A stretch of 64,000 nucleotides of DNA. Origin: Bolinopsis microptera (taxonomy: Eukaryota > Ctenophora > Tentaculata > Lobata > Bolinopsidae). The DNA lies in assembly GCF_026151205.1 (NCBI RefSeq), contig NC_087072.1:5568084-5632083 (forward strand), written 5' to 3'. The notes beneath the pieces were generated by a model, which ran no database searches, was not told the DNA's origin, and worked only from the letters and a program-made list of their open reading frames with translations. A program made the position numbers and the translations under genes. Each line of letters begins with the position of its first letter. Position 1 is the first letter of the stretch. This document shows, one piece after another, positions 27,701 through 40,300 of this stretch.

Positions 27701-30700
27701 CCAGAGTGTAAAATAATTAGTTCTCACAAGATAAATCGGTGAACGGACTTAAAGTTGGCACGGACACGGGACAGAGAGTTTTAACTAACAGAAAGTCGAT
27801 ATATTTAAATGTATTTTAAAATTTCTGCCGACATTTTATTTCCTACTTCAACAGTACTGTCCTTCAAATCTCAAATCGGCTCATTTTTAACGGATTCTCT
27901 CCTTTTTTAATCAATCCTCCTTATTTATCAATAAACTCACAACCTTCGTGTTCCTATAACCTAACTGAAGGTTCTACCAAGCAACTAAACAACCAATTTC
28001 ATGTGTGCTTTTTGACAGTAATGTTCAATGACCTACGTACGCAGTGAGCTGAAGCTACTAAAAATTAAATTTTGAGCCCCTTATATTGTTATAAGGACAC
28101 GTTCATTTGAGTTTGAGGATATTGGTAAATATAAGTGACCCTATTTAAAGGCACAATGTAGTTGACTTTGTCACACTATGAAATTACACGAACCCTTGAT
28201 GGTAAGGATAATCGTCTCATCCTTTAAGCTAACTTTGTCACATAACGATATCTTAATCAGGTGATAAGATATCGCTTAAATACGGCCGGCACGGAAATGG
28301 TTACATTGTCACACTATAAACATGTGACGGAGTAAATATGGACCCCTTGCTGCCGTTTTTGACCAAATTTTTGAGTGTCCAGTTGATTGGATGGATACAT
28401 ATGACCATTACCTACATATTTGATGATCTATTTCGTTAGATGGTGCACTCAGGTTTACTCTGTCACACATTTAAGAAAATATGTGAAGAATGTTTAGGGC
28501 ACCCTGATAAGCAATGCTGAATAGTGTAGGTTTATTTGATGGCCTGGAAGTGCTAGGAATTGTTATTATATCATATTGTCGTAAGGAATTAAAACACAGA
28601 AAGCACAAACAAGTTTACTTTGTCACATAATCTTAATGATATCTGAGCATGTGTGAAATTGAACAAATAATGATATACCAGCTTAAACCCCTTATGTTAC
28701 GTACTATGGATCAAACAACACTGCTAGTACCATGCGCCAGTCACATAAATCATTATCGGTTGTATTATGTTAACAGTGTCACAATGGTCAAAAATAGGGT
28801 AATTTCGTCACAAAAAACTATTATAACTCTGTTAGCTCCTTGCTGGCAAAATAACTAGTTTATCGAAAATTTGTTGATGATAAAGTTACATAGTATTCTA
28901 ATAGAGGTATAGTTCTTCAAAATAGGGGCAAGACATGTTTACTTTGTCACATCAGTTATTATAAGAGTTAGGTAATCGTCATCAGATTAACAGATCTTTT
29001 TCGTAGTTTGGTTCGATTAATATAGGCAATAAAGCATCCTATGCCAATTTTAACACACTATCTTGGTATTGTTGGGGCAGGGAAAGTTAATTTTGTCACA
29101 TTTTCAGTGTCTTTGACAAATTAATCTTAAATCTTTAAACTTGAGCTCTGATGTTCTGGACAATATTCTGTCACATCAGTTATTATTAGAGTTGGGTAAT
29201 CGTCTTCACATTAACATATATTCTTTTGTAGTTTGGATTGATTTATATAGGTAATACAGCAGCCTATGCTAATTTCACACACTATCTTGAAATTGTTGGG
29301 GCAGGAAAAGTTAATTTTCTCACATTTTTAGTGACAAATTTAACCTAAAATTGTTAAACTTGAGCTCTGATGTTCTGGACAATATTTTACCGATTTTTCT
29401 GAAAGAATGTTGAATTCTTATAGAGTTACAGAATATATAATAGATCTTCAAAATAGGGGCAAGACATGTTTACTTTGTCACATCAGTTATTATAAGAGTT
29501 ATTATAAGAGACTATTTCATTCTATAATCATTGTTTTTTAACCTATTTACGATTTCGTATCATTTTTTGTGACAATGTAAACATTAACTGATCTTAACTT
29601 GCATTAACTACATTGTCATCATATAAAGTTTTCCCGCCTTTCAAACCAAAATCAGATATAAGTAATTCGCCCAAAATTTAAAATTCCATATATTGTGACA
29701 GAATTAACCTCATTTCCCAATAACCAAGTGTCTGTATTAGCTAACTGTTCGAAACAACATATTTTAGGGCTATGATTGGTAGATCAACCATCAAATAATG
29801 AGTTAAAAGTGTTTTAAGGACACCTCACAGTAGAATAGAGGTATGGTATTCTGAGTGTGACAAAGTTACCCAAATATTGCCTTGTAACCGTTCGATCCGT
29901 GCCCTTTAACCAATGTTGTATCGTAATTGTTAGATTGACCTAATCTATTATATTTCAGACTAAGGAATGATAATTAGACAACTGCAGTTAACTTAGTCAC
30001 ACAAAATGTGACATTTGAAACATTATAGTGCCTAACAACAATAGATTTTCTTTCTGAGCAGTGCATATGGGAGTATGGGTTAGGTGGCTAATGTTCAGAA
30101 CTTCTGAACGTGCTAGGTTAATAGATGCCAAAATTAAGCCACTATCGTCGAAAACGCTATTATTTTTGGTTACCAATATCCTCAAACTCAAATGAACGTG
30201 TCCATAACCAATTAGATTTAAAATATCCCGCCACGTGAACGCTGCTTTTATCATTTAGCTCTGTCCTGAAATTTGGTGAGAGGGAGGGTCAGACAAAGCA
30301 GTGTTTCATTAGATCACCGCTGCTCCCTTTTAATTGCAGGTAGCAAACATCATGTCAATAGTTTGTGTCCACTGTCCGTGATATAACTATGATATAACTA
30401 TCTGGCGTGCTGAACCAAAATCCAGATCACTCGAATTATTTTAGTATTGTCTACTTAGAGCCCTATGATCGCATGTTTGGGACCCACTTCTCACAATATT
30501 AAGGGCTAAGGCGATGTTTATACAGGGTCCAATTATAAACAGCAGCTATATTATATCTAATGTCTCAGTCCCGATTACAATATCAAGCTTGAGTTGGTTA
30601 ATTCAAATCATGATACACAAGGACAGGGCCTTTAATGATGGCTGGATAAAAAGCGGTTGAAAATAATGTCTAACGAAAGCAGATTAAGAACTTCACTCAA

Positions 30701-32796
30701 CCCGTACGCAGTTAATGATTATTGCAGATGATTTATTTACGAATAGGTAAGAAGATGAAAATTCGATCCTTCCAGGTAGGTGATAGAAATACAGAAGAAA
30801 TGATTAAAAAGAAATAAGTGAATATTACCATCTGAATAATAAGTGAATATTACCATCTGAATGGTGGAAATTTTGGAATTTTACTTCTACTATGAATGGT
30901 ATTAAAAATAAGCTGATTCGAGTAAATAGAATATTGGGCTGCCCCTTAGGGACCATCGATGATTATGGGGAATAGCTATTGATTTGTGAATTAAAATGCT
31001 AGCCTCACTAGCTGAATACATGTTATTTGAAAACTTTCGAAAAGCTTATTATATGCTCAAATAAGAAATCATCTCGTGTTCATCAATTAAATGCAAGCTT
31101 GATAAATTTTCTATTTTGATTATAAATATAAATAGTTAAACGAATTAAGCCAATCACAAACTGCTGGTAATAACAGCTGAATTGATAACTCAATAACTTA
31201 CCGCCAATAAGTCTTTTGCTTTGCCAAATATCAAAGTCCAGAGAAAGTTTAGCGCTAGTTGTATGAAAAATATAACCAAAGGAGCAGGCTGAAAATAAGG
31301 CTATACAGTTAACAGGGTGCCCAATTAGCTTAATAGAGCCACTCAATCAATCGGTTGTCGGTACTTATTCAAATCAATATCAATGGAATATTAAATCTGT
31401 TTATTCTCTGCATTTGTAACAACAACAGCTAGAGTACAGCTAGATTTTTAGTGACGATTTGGGTAAAGTGGTCGTTTAAAAGTTAACAAGGTAGACTGGT
31501 TGGGTTACCAATTATTTTGGTAAAACTGAGGTTAACTCAATAATAATGTAGAATCTATCAAAACAAAAAAGTTACCTCTTTTGTTATTCCTGTCTTGGTC
31601 CACACAGCAAAAGCTGAAATAGCCATCAGCAAATAGAGAATTGGCCATACAATACCAAATAAGTAGCTGGGAGGGTTGAAACTAGGCTTTATAAGTTTCG
31701 TGTACCTGAAAAGTAGTGAAAAGTGAAGGGGATTGTTGTTTTATAATTATAACTTTATAAGTAAACATAGTAAACATAATTTAAAGTTATCGGTGTCTTT
31801 GCAGTATACATCTTGATGGAGACTGGCCCGTAATAACCAAATGGTATTGTGACGGATGGTATTACTGAAATAATATGTGAAGTGTAAACAGTCCCTTATA
31901 CATACACAAACATACAGGGTGGGCCAAAAGTCAATACCCATACGTTGGCCTTTATAGCTCAGTCAACTCGAAAAATATTCGTGTACATTTTTTCAAATGA
32001 AGGTTCATTTTCGCATTTATTTGATAGTTTGGATAGTCGGATCGAGCTAAATTTTATTGAATTATGTTTGTCCTGAAAAAATTAGAGTTGTAGCTTCTCA
32101 GATGACCAAGATACGAAGCATAACGAGTTTATTCATTACGTGTGATCAGGTGATTGGCTTACCTAATCACGTGATAAGGTGACCCCGTTAACCACCCCGT
32201 TAAACATTATGGAATCGTTAAGGCTGCCCAATTAAGGTGTCCTGTCACGGTATCACATAATCTCCCAATAAATTTTGCTAACGAGGTATACAAAATGCTT
32301 GATAATTTCGTCATTCCTAATCCGTTTCACATCATTTTTTAGATCAGATGCAACATTTAATAATCTACCGTCTCTGAAAAAATTAGGCGTCCACCATGTT
32401 CAAAGATAACAATATAGGTGTTTTAATATTGAATGGGCGTGGTCTAAAATACTCGAATTTGCAAATTTTGGCGACGGAATCCTCGAACAAGTATGTACAG
32501 TATGCTATCTGCAAAACAACAACTCTCAAATATAAAACACGTCGGAGGTATAAGACCCAACATATGGGTACTGACTTTTGGCCCACCCCGTATAATAATA
32601 AGCTTTGCAATTGCAGGAAATTTGTATTATGTAAAACAACAACTCCTGTGAAGACTTACCATTCTGAGCTGTCTCCAAAATCATTTCGAGTAATTGCACC
32701 CATTAGTCCACCACCACCCATACACAGGATGAGAAACCCCACAAAAACTGCCACATTTATCAGGATGCCCTTTCGATTCATATCTTTTATGCCCAT
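24793..32796 (-). CDS. TSPO: Translocator protein TSPO, 4 exons with two alternative last exons
   Basis: Common exons (- strand): 32796-32660, 31705-31576, 31288-31202. Last exon B: 27682-27485 (183 aa in all). Last exon A: 24969-24793 (176 aa). All splice sites are GT-AG and both last exons enter in phase 0. TSPO is a five-helix protein of the outer mitochondrial membrane that binds cholesterol and porphyrins. Hallmarks: KPSFNPPSYLFGIVWPILY in exon 2, FIQLALNFLWTLIF in exon 3, and PYLAWVTFATALNYKL (B) or PYLAWVCFATALNWNL (A). The N-terminal exon is long, with a hydrophobic helix and a GGGG run. Exon A contains a pattern fitting the loose cholesterol-recognition rule L-x-Y-x-K (LNWNLYALNK); exon B does not fit it strictly. 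The introns carry most of the repeats between 25 and 31 kb. Confidence 0.92.
25150..25985. repeat. Palindrome-rich GGATCC-type repeat with 232-bp tandem duplication
   Basis: Full of short palindromes such as CTCGGATCCTATAGGATT and ATCGCCGCTCGGCGA. 25376-25607 is duplicated almost exactly at 25608-25841. A second, diverged copy of the whole repeat lies at about 26613-27010. No ORF. It sits between the two TSPO last exons. Confidence 0.75.
25988..26091. repeat. Copy of GGTGATACTCGTAAAATAT repeat family
   Basis: Opens ACGGGTGATACTCGTAAAAT and closes with a GTAGGTTGTAAACCTAC palindrome. Other copies: about 14283-14365, 23846-23942, 38496-38590, 38715-38808, 39951-40050, in both orientations. Confidence 0.75.
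26167..26470. repeat. 33-bp minisatellite, about nine copies
   Basis: The unit begins AGAGTACTACAAGGTATCC and ends GAAGTTAACTTGA. Because 33 is divisible by three, forward frames stay open (for example 26295-26507, an 11-residue repeat around STTRYPEVNLK). There is no start context, splice signal or conservation to support translation. Confidence 0.9.
26613..27010. repeat. Second copy of the GGATCC palindromic repeat
   Basis: Begins GTTAGATATGCGTCGTCTTC, as at 25153, and follows the same order of palindromes before ending in a GC-rich tail (GTGGGCGCGGCGCGGCG). Confidence 0.75.
28155..30010. repeat. Array of dispersed TTTGTCACA motifs
   Basis: About 17 occurrences of a core such as GTTTACTTTGTCACAT, in both orientations, every 30-160 bp (for example 28161, 28230, 28298, 28451, 28612, 28938, 29086, 29168, 29468, 29858, 29990). 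One subset is a tandem duplication of about 230 bp (about 28930-29160 against 29165-29395). No coding sequence. It lies in the TSPO intron between exon 3 and last exon B. Decayed satellite or clustered protein-binding sites; the sequence does not decide. Confidence 0.6.
31911..32598. mobile_element. Non-autonomous Tc1/mariner-like element, about 0.69 kb
   Basis: Terminal inverted repeats of about 35 bp: left CAGGGTGGGCCAAAAGTCAA at 31915, right the reverse complement ending TGGCCCACCCCGTA near 32590, next to TA. It carries only short ORFs (for example within 32396-32610). It sits in TSPO intron 1. Confidence 0.75.
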
Positions 32797-33402
32797 TGTT
32801 GCAACTAAAGCAATTGAGTAGGTAAAAGTTAAAATTATGTCGATAAAAGATATAGTAAGGGGAAAAGTGGCATTCCATTGGATCGGTTTGCCATTTGTAT
32901 CATTCTAATCTAGATAATATCGGAGAACGCGTTTCCTGAGCACATTGGCCTTAAACAGATAGTTGCAACGTGTTTCTCGAGTCTTAAAACCCCTAGTTTG
33001 ATATATAGCATGACAAATTCGACCAAAATGATTAAACACTCTAACTTTCACTACACACGAGACCCTCAAAATGGGCGTGGCAAAAAAAAGTGTGGCTGCG
33101 AGATACAAAATTGGCAACAAGTCTAATTATGTTCGTAAGGGTCTTAACTACCATATTCCGTTGAGAAATTGTTGTGAACAAACCGATCCAACGAAACCCT
33201 TAAATCAACCACTTTTCCCCTTACTAATATGGAATAACTTTAAAACAAATAAAATTTCTGTAACTTTTATCATATAATTTACAGCGTGTCTTCAAAAGTT
33301 GATGTACTTTTTGAATAACTTTATATCCATCGGTCTAAACTTCATTCTGTACAAAAACTTTGGTGCAATGAAAATTTTGAATATGTCCTACCAGTAGGCA
33401 GT

Positions 33403-34225
33403 GGCGTAACGTTGCCTGCTGAAAAAGCACCCCCCTGTTGGCACCACCTCCCCTTTTGGCGCCCCTCCCTAAAATTGAACAAATTCGATGATTTTAGAGG
33501 GTACGCCTGTAAAATCTCCAAAAAAGTGTGTTCCTAGATCAAAACGCGCAGTTTGGCTAGTACCGTAGTTAATTTTTTTCAAATTGTCCCATATTCAAAC
33601 AACGATTTGGCACCCCCCTAAGATGGCGCCCCCCTAAGAAGGCGCACCCCCCCCCCTGTGTCGGCGGGACACCAAAAGGGGAGGGGGCGCCATCAGGGGG
33701 CGCTTTTTCAGCGGGGGGCACCAACAGGCAAAGTTACACCACTGGTTCCCTTGACCGAAATTTTGCGGTTTTGACTGAAATTTTGATCAGTGACCAATCA
33801 GTGAGTTCGGTGAAGTAAAACAAGTCGCCATCAAGGTACTGGAAGTAGTATATCCGTAGAAAACTTTGATGCAATGAAAACCTTGAATATGTCCTACACG
33901 TGACCAATCAGTTGAAGTTGGGTGCAGTGGCATAACGTTGCCTGTTGGCGCCGCACCCCCCTCCCGCCGAAAAATCGTCCCCTATTGGTGCCCCTTTCCA
34001 TTTTGGCGGCCCTCCCTAAAATTGAATAAATTAGATGATTTTAGAGGATACGCCAGTAAATTCTCTAAAAAATGTGTTTCTAGAGCAGAACGCACAGTTT
34101 TGCTAGTACCGTAGTTAAGTTTTTCGAAACTGTCCCACATTCAAACGACGATTTGGCGCCCCCTAAGATTGCGCCCCCCGCACAGTGGGGTCGGCGGGGC
34201 CCTTCGTTATGCCACTGGTTGGGTC
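33403..34225. repeat. Tandem pair of GC-rich inverted-repeat elements
   Basis: Each copy opens with CAGTGGCGTAACGTTGCCTG or a close variant and closes with its inverse (CAGGCAAAGTTACACCACTG, or GTTATGCCACTGG in the second). Interiors are C- and G-rich (GGCGCCCCCC). Flanking CAATGAAAATTTTGAATATG shows the unit was duplicated with an offset of about 507 bp. No gene. Confidence 0.75.
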
Positions 34226-34419
34226 TAAGAATACTGGTGAGAAACAAATACAGACAGCGCGGGAGGTAATCGAGCTTGGCGGAGATTTCAATGAAACTAA
34301 TAAATCAATGAAACTAATAAATCAATGTTTTAGCTCATTTTACAAAGTCAAATATTTAAAACAATTAAAATTGTATAGTGCTCAATTTGTAAATGACTAG
34401 TTGATCTTTGCTATTGGAA

Positions 34420-36110
34420 GTTTGTCAAGGACTGGCAGCTAGCGGGGCAAGGAATGCACGGGCTTAGGGGCTTTTGTGCACACCAGAACACTAGCTCGGT
34501 AGATTTTTGGAAACTAGAAGGACTGAAAACTAAAATTGTTTTTGATGGAGGCTGAGGCATGTTTTTGAGAGGGACGGTATAATAGCTTGTGGTAACAACT
34601 GGCCTTTACTTTAATAGGATGAAGTTTTAGTTTTAGGACAGGAAGAAGGCATTAAGAAGATTTGCTCTTTGTTTACAAGGCAGAATATAAGCAATGTTGG
34701 TTATAATATGTATCAATATCTAGATCTTCGTTTATCAATTTTCACTAAATGGGTTTAAAATTTTAATAGGGAGGGAAATTCATCAACTTTATTAAGTACC
34801 TATCAAAAATAAATCTTATATCAATGCCATATATTAAAAATCATAATCCTAAGTCTAATAATAAATCTGTTAAAAACACTTTCTCACTACACTGCGCTCA
34901 CACACGTTAGTAAGACAAAGGAAAATGCACACCCAGCTAATTTTCAATTTCAAGATAATCATTTTGGATGTGTGGACCCTAGGGTAGACTTAATGTCAAA
35001 ATTTAGATTACTGTAGAGCATTCGAAATCTTTGTTTGTCCAATCAAGATCAGCATGGTTATGCTGGTTGACGAGCAGTGATTGCTTCATCCTAGACTTCA
35101 GGCAGGCCACACTTAGACAGTAGTCACGTATACCAAGCTTAGGCACAATTACGTTCCAAATACGAGTCGTTCTGCTATTGAAGTTGTCAGGGGGGTCTGC
35201 TTGGCTTAGTATAAGGGTGGGTTTCCTACTTGAGCAGGTGAAATTTTCATGGAGGGAAATCGGAGCACGGAATTTCATGATTTTATAGAGCTCAAGGAAA
35301 CAATGGTAAGTGTACAGGTTTTGGACGGCAAGTATTCCGTGTTCCTTGAACAAAGGTTTCGTGTGCTCTTTCAAGAAAAATTTTTTGTTCAGATTTTGGT
35401 TGCCAAACGGTCGAGCACGAGCACAGGTCTTAAATTTATCTAGGTATGCCTCCCTGTCGCCAAACAGTACCCTGAGACAATATTTTTGTGCTTTGAATAC
35501 AGAACTTATACGAGTTTTGGCTGCCCCACCCCAAACCGTGATACAATAGGAGAGGTGTGATTCAAATAGAGTGTAATACAACTGGCGGTGTAAGAAATCT
35601 GGGAGGGAGCAGCGTAGGCGGCAGAGAGTTGATGTTGCATGGCTGAGAGAACGCCTAAGTGATTTTATATGTTCTTCCCAGGTTAGCTTTTCATCGATGA
35701 CGACTCCCAGAAACTTAGCAGATGCAACTTGTTTTATTGGAAAGTTATCAATGGTTAGAGTATATTCAGAATTATTGTCAGTCTGGGAGGACGATGCTGG
35801 TTTAAAGTGAATGAAACAGCATTTAGACATGTTGACATGAGTTTGTTTGCTCGCATGTAGGAATATAAACTAGCTAAAAGAGAATTACCACGCATATATG
35901 CCTCCTTTTTAGATTTCCCAGTCACAAATATATTGGTGTCATCAGCGAAGATGAACATGTTCAACAGGGTTCTCATGTCTTCAGAGATAAAAGCCGTGGT
36001 CTTTGATCTGTGTTCTGCTGAGGAGGAGGGGCTGAACTCAAATAGACTTCTCAGGTGAGATTCAAACAGACTGCTCCGTACCTGACACCCTATAGAGACG
36101 GTTTGAAAAA
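34420..36110 (-). mobile_element. 5'-truncated LINE with reverse transcriptase remnant
   Basis: The reverse strand gives the RT palm motif FADDTNIF (35755-35976). In a shifted frame it gives a 275-residue C-terminal part (35003-35830) with KFLGVVIDEKLTWEEHI, SHLSYCITVWG and NFNSRTTRIWN. These are standard for CR1/L2/Jockey-group LINEs. The RT fingers are missing, so the 5' end is truncated near 36.1 kb, and a frame break separates the two parts. The presumed 3' UTR (34420-35000) is shared with the fragment at 14640-15220. Confidence 0.85.
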
Positions 36111-36779
36111 AAAAGCTAACACATTCCCTCGATCCTTCAAGCCCCTGAGGCCTGAATTAATAGTGAGGAAGTTCGAATGAATTAAAAAGTTAGGTCAGCA
36201 CTATCTCTCTTGAAGCATATGAAACACATTAATTAAGATCATTCGTAAAAACTGATACTATCTTTGCTCGATTATTGAGAAATCTATGTTTAACAGAATA
36301 TGTTATTTCACTATGAGAATTTTTGACGGAACCAATGACAAAATGTCCTGCAATAACAAAACAAAACGTTTTTGAGACAAACAGTGAAGAAGCAACAAAT
36401 ATTGCGTATAAAGCAATGAAAGGCATTAGTTTGGTCAAATCAAACGGAACATATGCTATCAGACTTTCAACTGACTATGGCAGGGTTAAAACAGTTTTAA
36501 CGCTAGCAACGATCCCCTTTTACATAGTTCCACTAAAATGATAATTTAAGATTAAATATGTATACTGTATAGTGATAGGTAGATAAAGTAAAAAATGTAA
36601 TAAAACGGTAGGAATAAAGTATACTAAGCAAACGTAGTCGATACGTCATAAAACGAACTGGCCCAAACTCCAATTACTCCCGCGTAATTTCCCGCGTAAT
36701 TCTAAGACTCCGATTTGCGCCGCCGCAAAGTTATTATAAAACTAAATTCAACACGTGCGACAAATATTTTGCAACATTA

Positions 36780-38235
36780 GAAAAGGATACCATAGGTCAA
36801 GCTATGGCATTAATATATTACCACACCCAATACCAAACTTATTCTTAAGCCCGTGCCTCTTTACCACTGATAAGTATATTTTACTAAGACGATCCCGTCT
36901 AAAACCCAACTCAATTAAATCTTCAGTAAACTTCAAAACTCTATCAGAAAAAGCAACAACATTATTACAGATCCTAGAATATCTCACAACCTGTGAACAG
37001 TACGTGCCATATAATACACTACTAGCTTGATTACTCATCAAAGGTTGAAACTTGACCACTTTAAAACCAAACTTATCCCTTTTATCATAAACTCTACAAG
37101 AAAACTTCCCCTCGCTATTTATCGAAATATCAAGATCTAATACATTGGCGGCACTATCTACTTCATTTTCCTTATTAAGAGTAAGAGAGTCTGGATATAT
37201 TAACTTAAAATATTCCTCTAAGTAACCATCAGAGTTAAGGGTAGTAATATCATCTATAAGTCTAAATGTATTATTTAACTTCTTTACAATATAGTATCTA
37301 CTTTTATACGTACTGTCTAGGAAACTGTTCTCAAAATACCAAAGAGTTAAGTTAGCAATATATGTCAAATAACGGAGTAGTTCGCTGTTTATTAGTCTCA
37401 TGATTGAAATACTGATATCTGGATATTATCCGGTTGGAAGAGACAAGGACAAGTGAAACAAGGAAGTTAGGAGTAAGGGCAAATTTTCGGCGTCAACGCC
37501 ATCTTCAGGCTCAAATTATTTGTTATGTAGTAGTGTTGAAAGTATTAAAACTCGTTTAATACTTTCAACACTACTACATAACAAATAATTTGAGCCTGAA
37601 GATGGCGTTGACGCCGAAAATTTGCCCTTACTCCTAACTTCCTTGTTTCACTTGTCCTTGTCTCTTCCAACCGGATAATATCCAGATATCAGTATTAGCA
37701 ATATATGGACCAGGGTTGATTCCAATAGGTACACCGATATGTTGCCGATATAAGATCTCTCCTACTTTAAAGTAACAATTATCCAGTAGAAACTCAACAC
37801 ATTTAATCAACTTAACTTCATCAAAAGCCACAGTCCCATCTCTAAAGCTATTAACCCAAGCAGACCCTTTATCGTAAACAGCTATAAACTTCTTTTTACT
37901 ATTCCTAAAGGCTAATTTAACAGTAAACTTGAGAGCATCCTTGATATCTTTATGGGCTAAATTCGTGTATAAAGTAGAAAAATCAAAAGTTTGGATGTTT
38001 CTCGCTAAGCTATTATCATTAATTTTATCTAAAGCTTCTAAAATCGGTTTATTATTCAAAATGACCCAATTCCTATTAACTCCTGTTACTTTAAACAACA
38101 TGTTAGTATATCTGCAGATCTCTGAATAAACAGCCTTTAAGGCTAAAGAAATCTTTACTGCCAAGGGCTTAATACTACAATTAGCATAAGAAATAACATA
38201 CCTAAACTTTAAAATTGGCTTATGAAATTTGTATA
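36780..38235 (-). mobile_element. Penelope-like reverse transcriptase, interrupted
   Basis: The N-terminal part (38235-37708) has FDFSTLYTN (motif A), VEFLLDNCYFKV and GVPIGINPGPYIAN. The C-terminal part (37364-36802) resumes at YIANLTLWYFENSF, with FRLIDDITTLN (catalytic DD), YDKRDKFGFKVVKF and RYSRICNNVVAF. Order and motifs are those of Penelope-like elements. A 330-bp palindromic insertion with a 13-bp target duplication splits the gene inside the PYIAN region. No GIY-YIG domain was seen, and the copy is truncated upstream of about 38235. Confidence 0.85.
37352..37707. mobile_element. Perfect palindrome inserted in Penelope-like RT
   Basis: Target duplication TTAGCAATATATG at 37352-37364 and 37695-37707. 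One-sided tail of 43 nt (37365-37407). Arms of 142 bp at 37408-37549 and 37555-37696 match base for base, separated by ACTCG. The right arm contains CCTGAAGATGGCGTTGACG followed by CCGAAAA, reminiscent of the hammerhead ribozyme core CUGANGA-stem-GAAA. I could not find convincing stems I and III. Confidence 0.85.
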
Positions 38236-40300
38236 GCGCTCGATTTCTGTCGTCGTTTCAATTTTTCATGCGCAGGACGAGTGCGCGGAGTAAAGATCGC
38301 GATCCCGATGAACGCCGTACTAACAATGCTTCACGGTGGATACAAATTATTTACATCTTGACATGACTAATATATATAAAGCATCGTTCCCACTAAATCG
38401 CTCCCCCAAATTTTAAGAAAAGGCCCAGATCACCCCATGATCTGACGTATTAAGATAAAAATGCTGACAGGGGGGATGAAACCCGTTAAGTTTAACGGGT
38501 GATACTCGTAAAATATTTGTTTCAAATATTAGGACCGTTGACGAATCCGACTCGGCGCGTGTCTTGGTAGGTTATAAATCTACAAAATTATGTAAACCAA
38601 GCTCCGCATAAAATATATGTATTTTAATTATGCATAATGACTTGCAAAATGCAGCGATTTCATTGGACGAGAGCAACTGTATTAGTATATGAAGTTAATT
38701 GCTTTTGGCGACGTTTTGTAGGTTTATAACCTACCAGGACGTGCGCCGAGTTGGACTCGTCGACGGTTCCAATATATGGAACAGATATTTTACGAGTATT
38801 ACCCCCCAGAAAACCTTACGGCCTGCTGGGCTTGCTAGAGGTGATAGATTTTCAACAGCACGTTTGGCGTCGCGCGTCACATCAAGTTTACCTTTCGCAC
38901 GCTGCATTGAGCCTAGTAGTCATGACAACGACATTACTTCGCAAAGTTTAAAAGCTGTGATATTTTATTTAGCCCAAAATCAAACTTTTTGGTTTAATTC
39001 AAAATCTAAGTTGTCCCAAATTGTGCTCCTGGGGAGCCAACTTTAAATTTACGAGACGGACATTTTGTTGAAAACCGGAAGGTTCTATCTATTTTACTTT
39101 TGGAGATATACCCCAGCCGGTAGGGTTTCCTGGGCCGTTAAGCGACGTTTGACCATGAAAGATATTGGATTTGGAGCTATAAGAAGTGCTTGATTACCTG
39201 AGGACCCCAGGCTATTATGTTCATTAACATATAAATAAAGATTTGGCGGAATGACAGGCTGAGCGCGGCCCAGTAAGTGCTTGATTGATTCACATAGCCA
39301 TGTACGTGTATATGCGTACGGCGGTCGCGCGCTATACTGCTTACTGGGTGCCGCTTTCACCTAACCATGTGCTTTCGCGCCACTGCAGGCGCGCTTGTTT
39401 CACAACACTGCAAGCGCAAGGGCTCTAGCTCTGGATAGAGCAAGGTGCCGCGCTCAGCCTGTCATTCCGCCGAATCTTTATTATGTTTATAAACATAATA
39501 GCCTGGGGTCCCCAGGTACGCTACTGCAAGCGAGAGGGCTTTGGTTAGAGCAATTTGATTGACGATGTCAACCTTTCCATATCGTTGCTCTGTAAAGCAA
39601 CGATTTAGCAAGAATGCTAGTTTGCGCGGCGCGTCGAAGCCCTCCAAGGAAGTGCAAATTAAGTCACGTAATTCGTAATTTGACGAAATTCATTGATTTG
39701 TAATTTTCGTCGTACTATTCCGTTATATCTTCGGTTCCTGGAATGGAATCATTTTGAAAATTCGTAAGGACCTTTTTGATTGACAATGTCAATCCTTTGC
39801 AGCTCGGCGTGGCCCAGTGGTGCACTGCACCGGTCTAACGAAGGCGGTTGGGTGGTTGCGATAAACATAATTTGATGCGCGCCAGTAGCAAGTAGTGTAT
39901 CGCGATTCGCGCTACGACACACGATTACGAGGACCTTCTATAAATCGGGTTAACGGGTGATACTCGTAAAATATTTGTTCCACTTCCAAGACCGCCGACG
40001 AGTCTGGAGTCTAACTCGGCACGCGTCTTGGTAGGTTATAAACCTACAACTAATTACTGGGTTGTAGAAATTTTGTTGGATATTGGATTTTATAGTAATG
40101 AAAATTTGCCTCACGTTGTAGGCCCGCAGCGCACGAGTGCGCGGCTGTATCGTGACTTTTGCCCCGATACTAAGTGAAATGACAATGAGGGTCACGACGT
40201 GATATTATTGGGCCGCGCTCAGCCTGTCATTCCGCCGAATCTCTATGATATGAACATACTAGCCTGAGGTCCCCAGGTAAGACGTGATACAAATGAAAAT
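38236..40300. repeat. Dense cluster of miniature elements
   Basis: GGTGATACTCGTAAAATAT family at 38496-38590, 38715-38808 (inverted) and 39951-40050; GGGGACCCCAGG family at 39196-39276, 39449-39519 and 40211-40280; GTGCGCGGCTG unit at 40119-40200; inverted copy of the GCTCTAACCAAAGCC repeat near 39524. No gene is supported. Confidence 0.65.

Noticed and set aside
36229-36541. ORFs on both strands beside the LINE
   Set aside because: Opposite-strand shadows of each other with no recognised domain.
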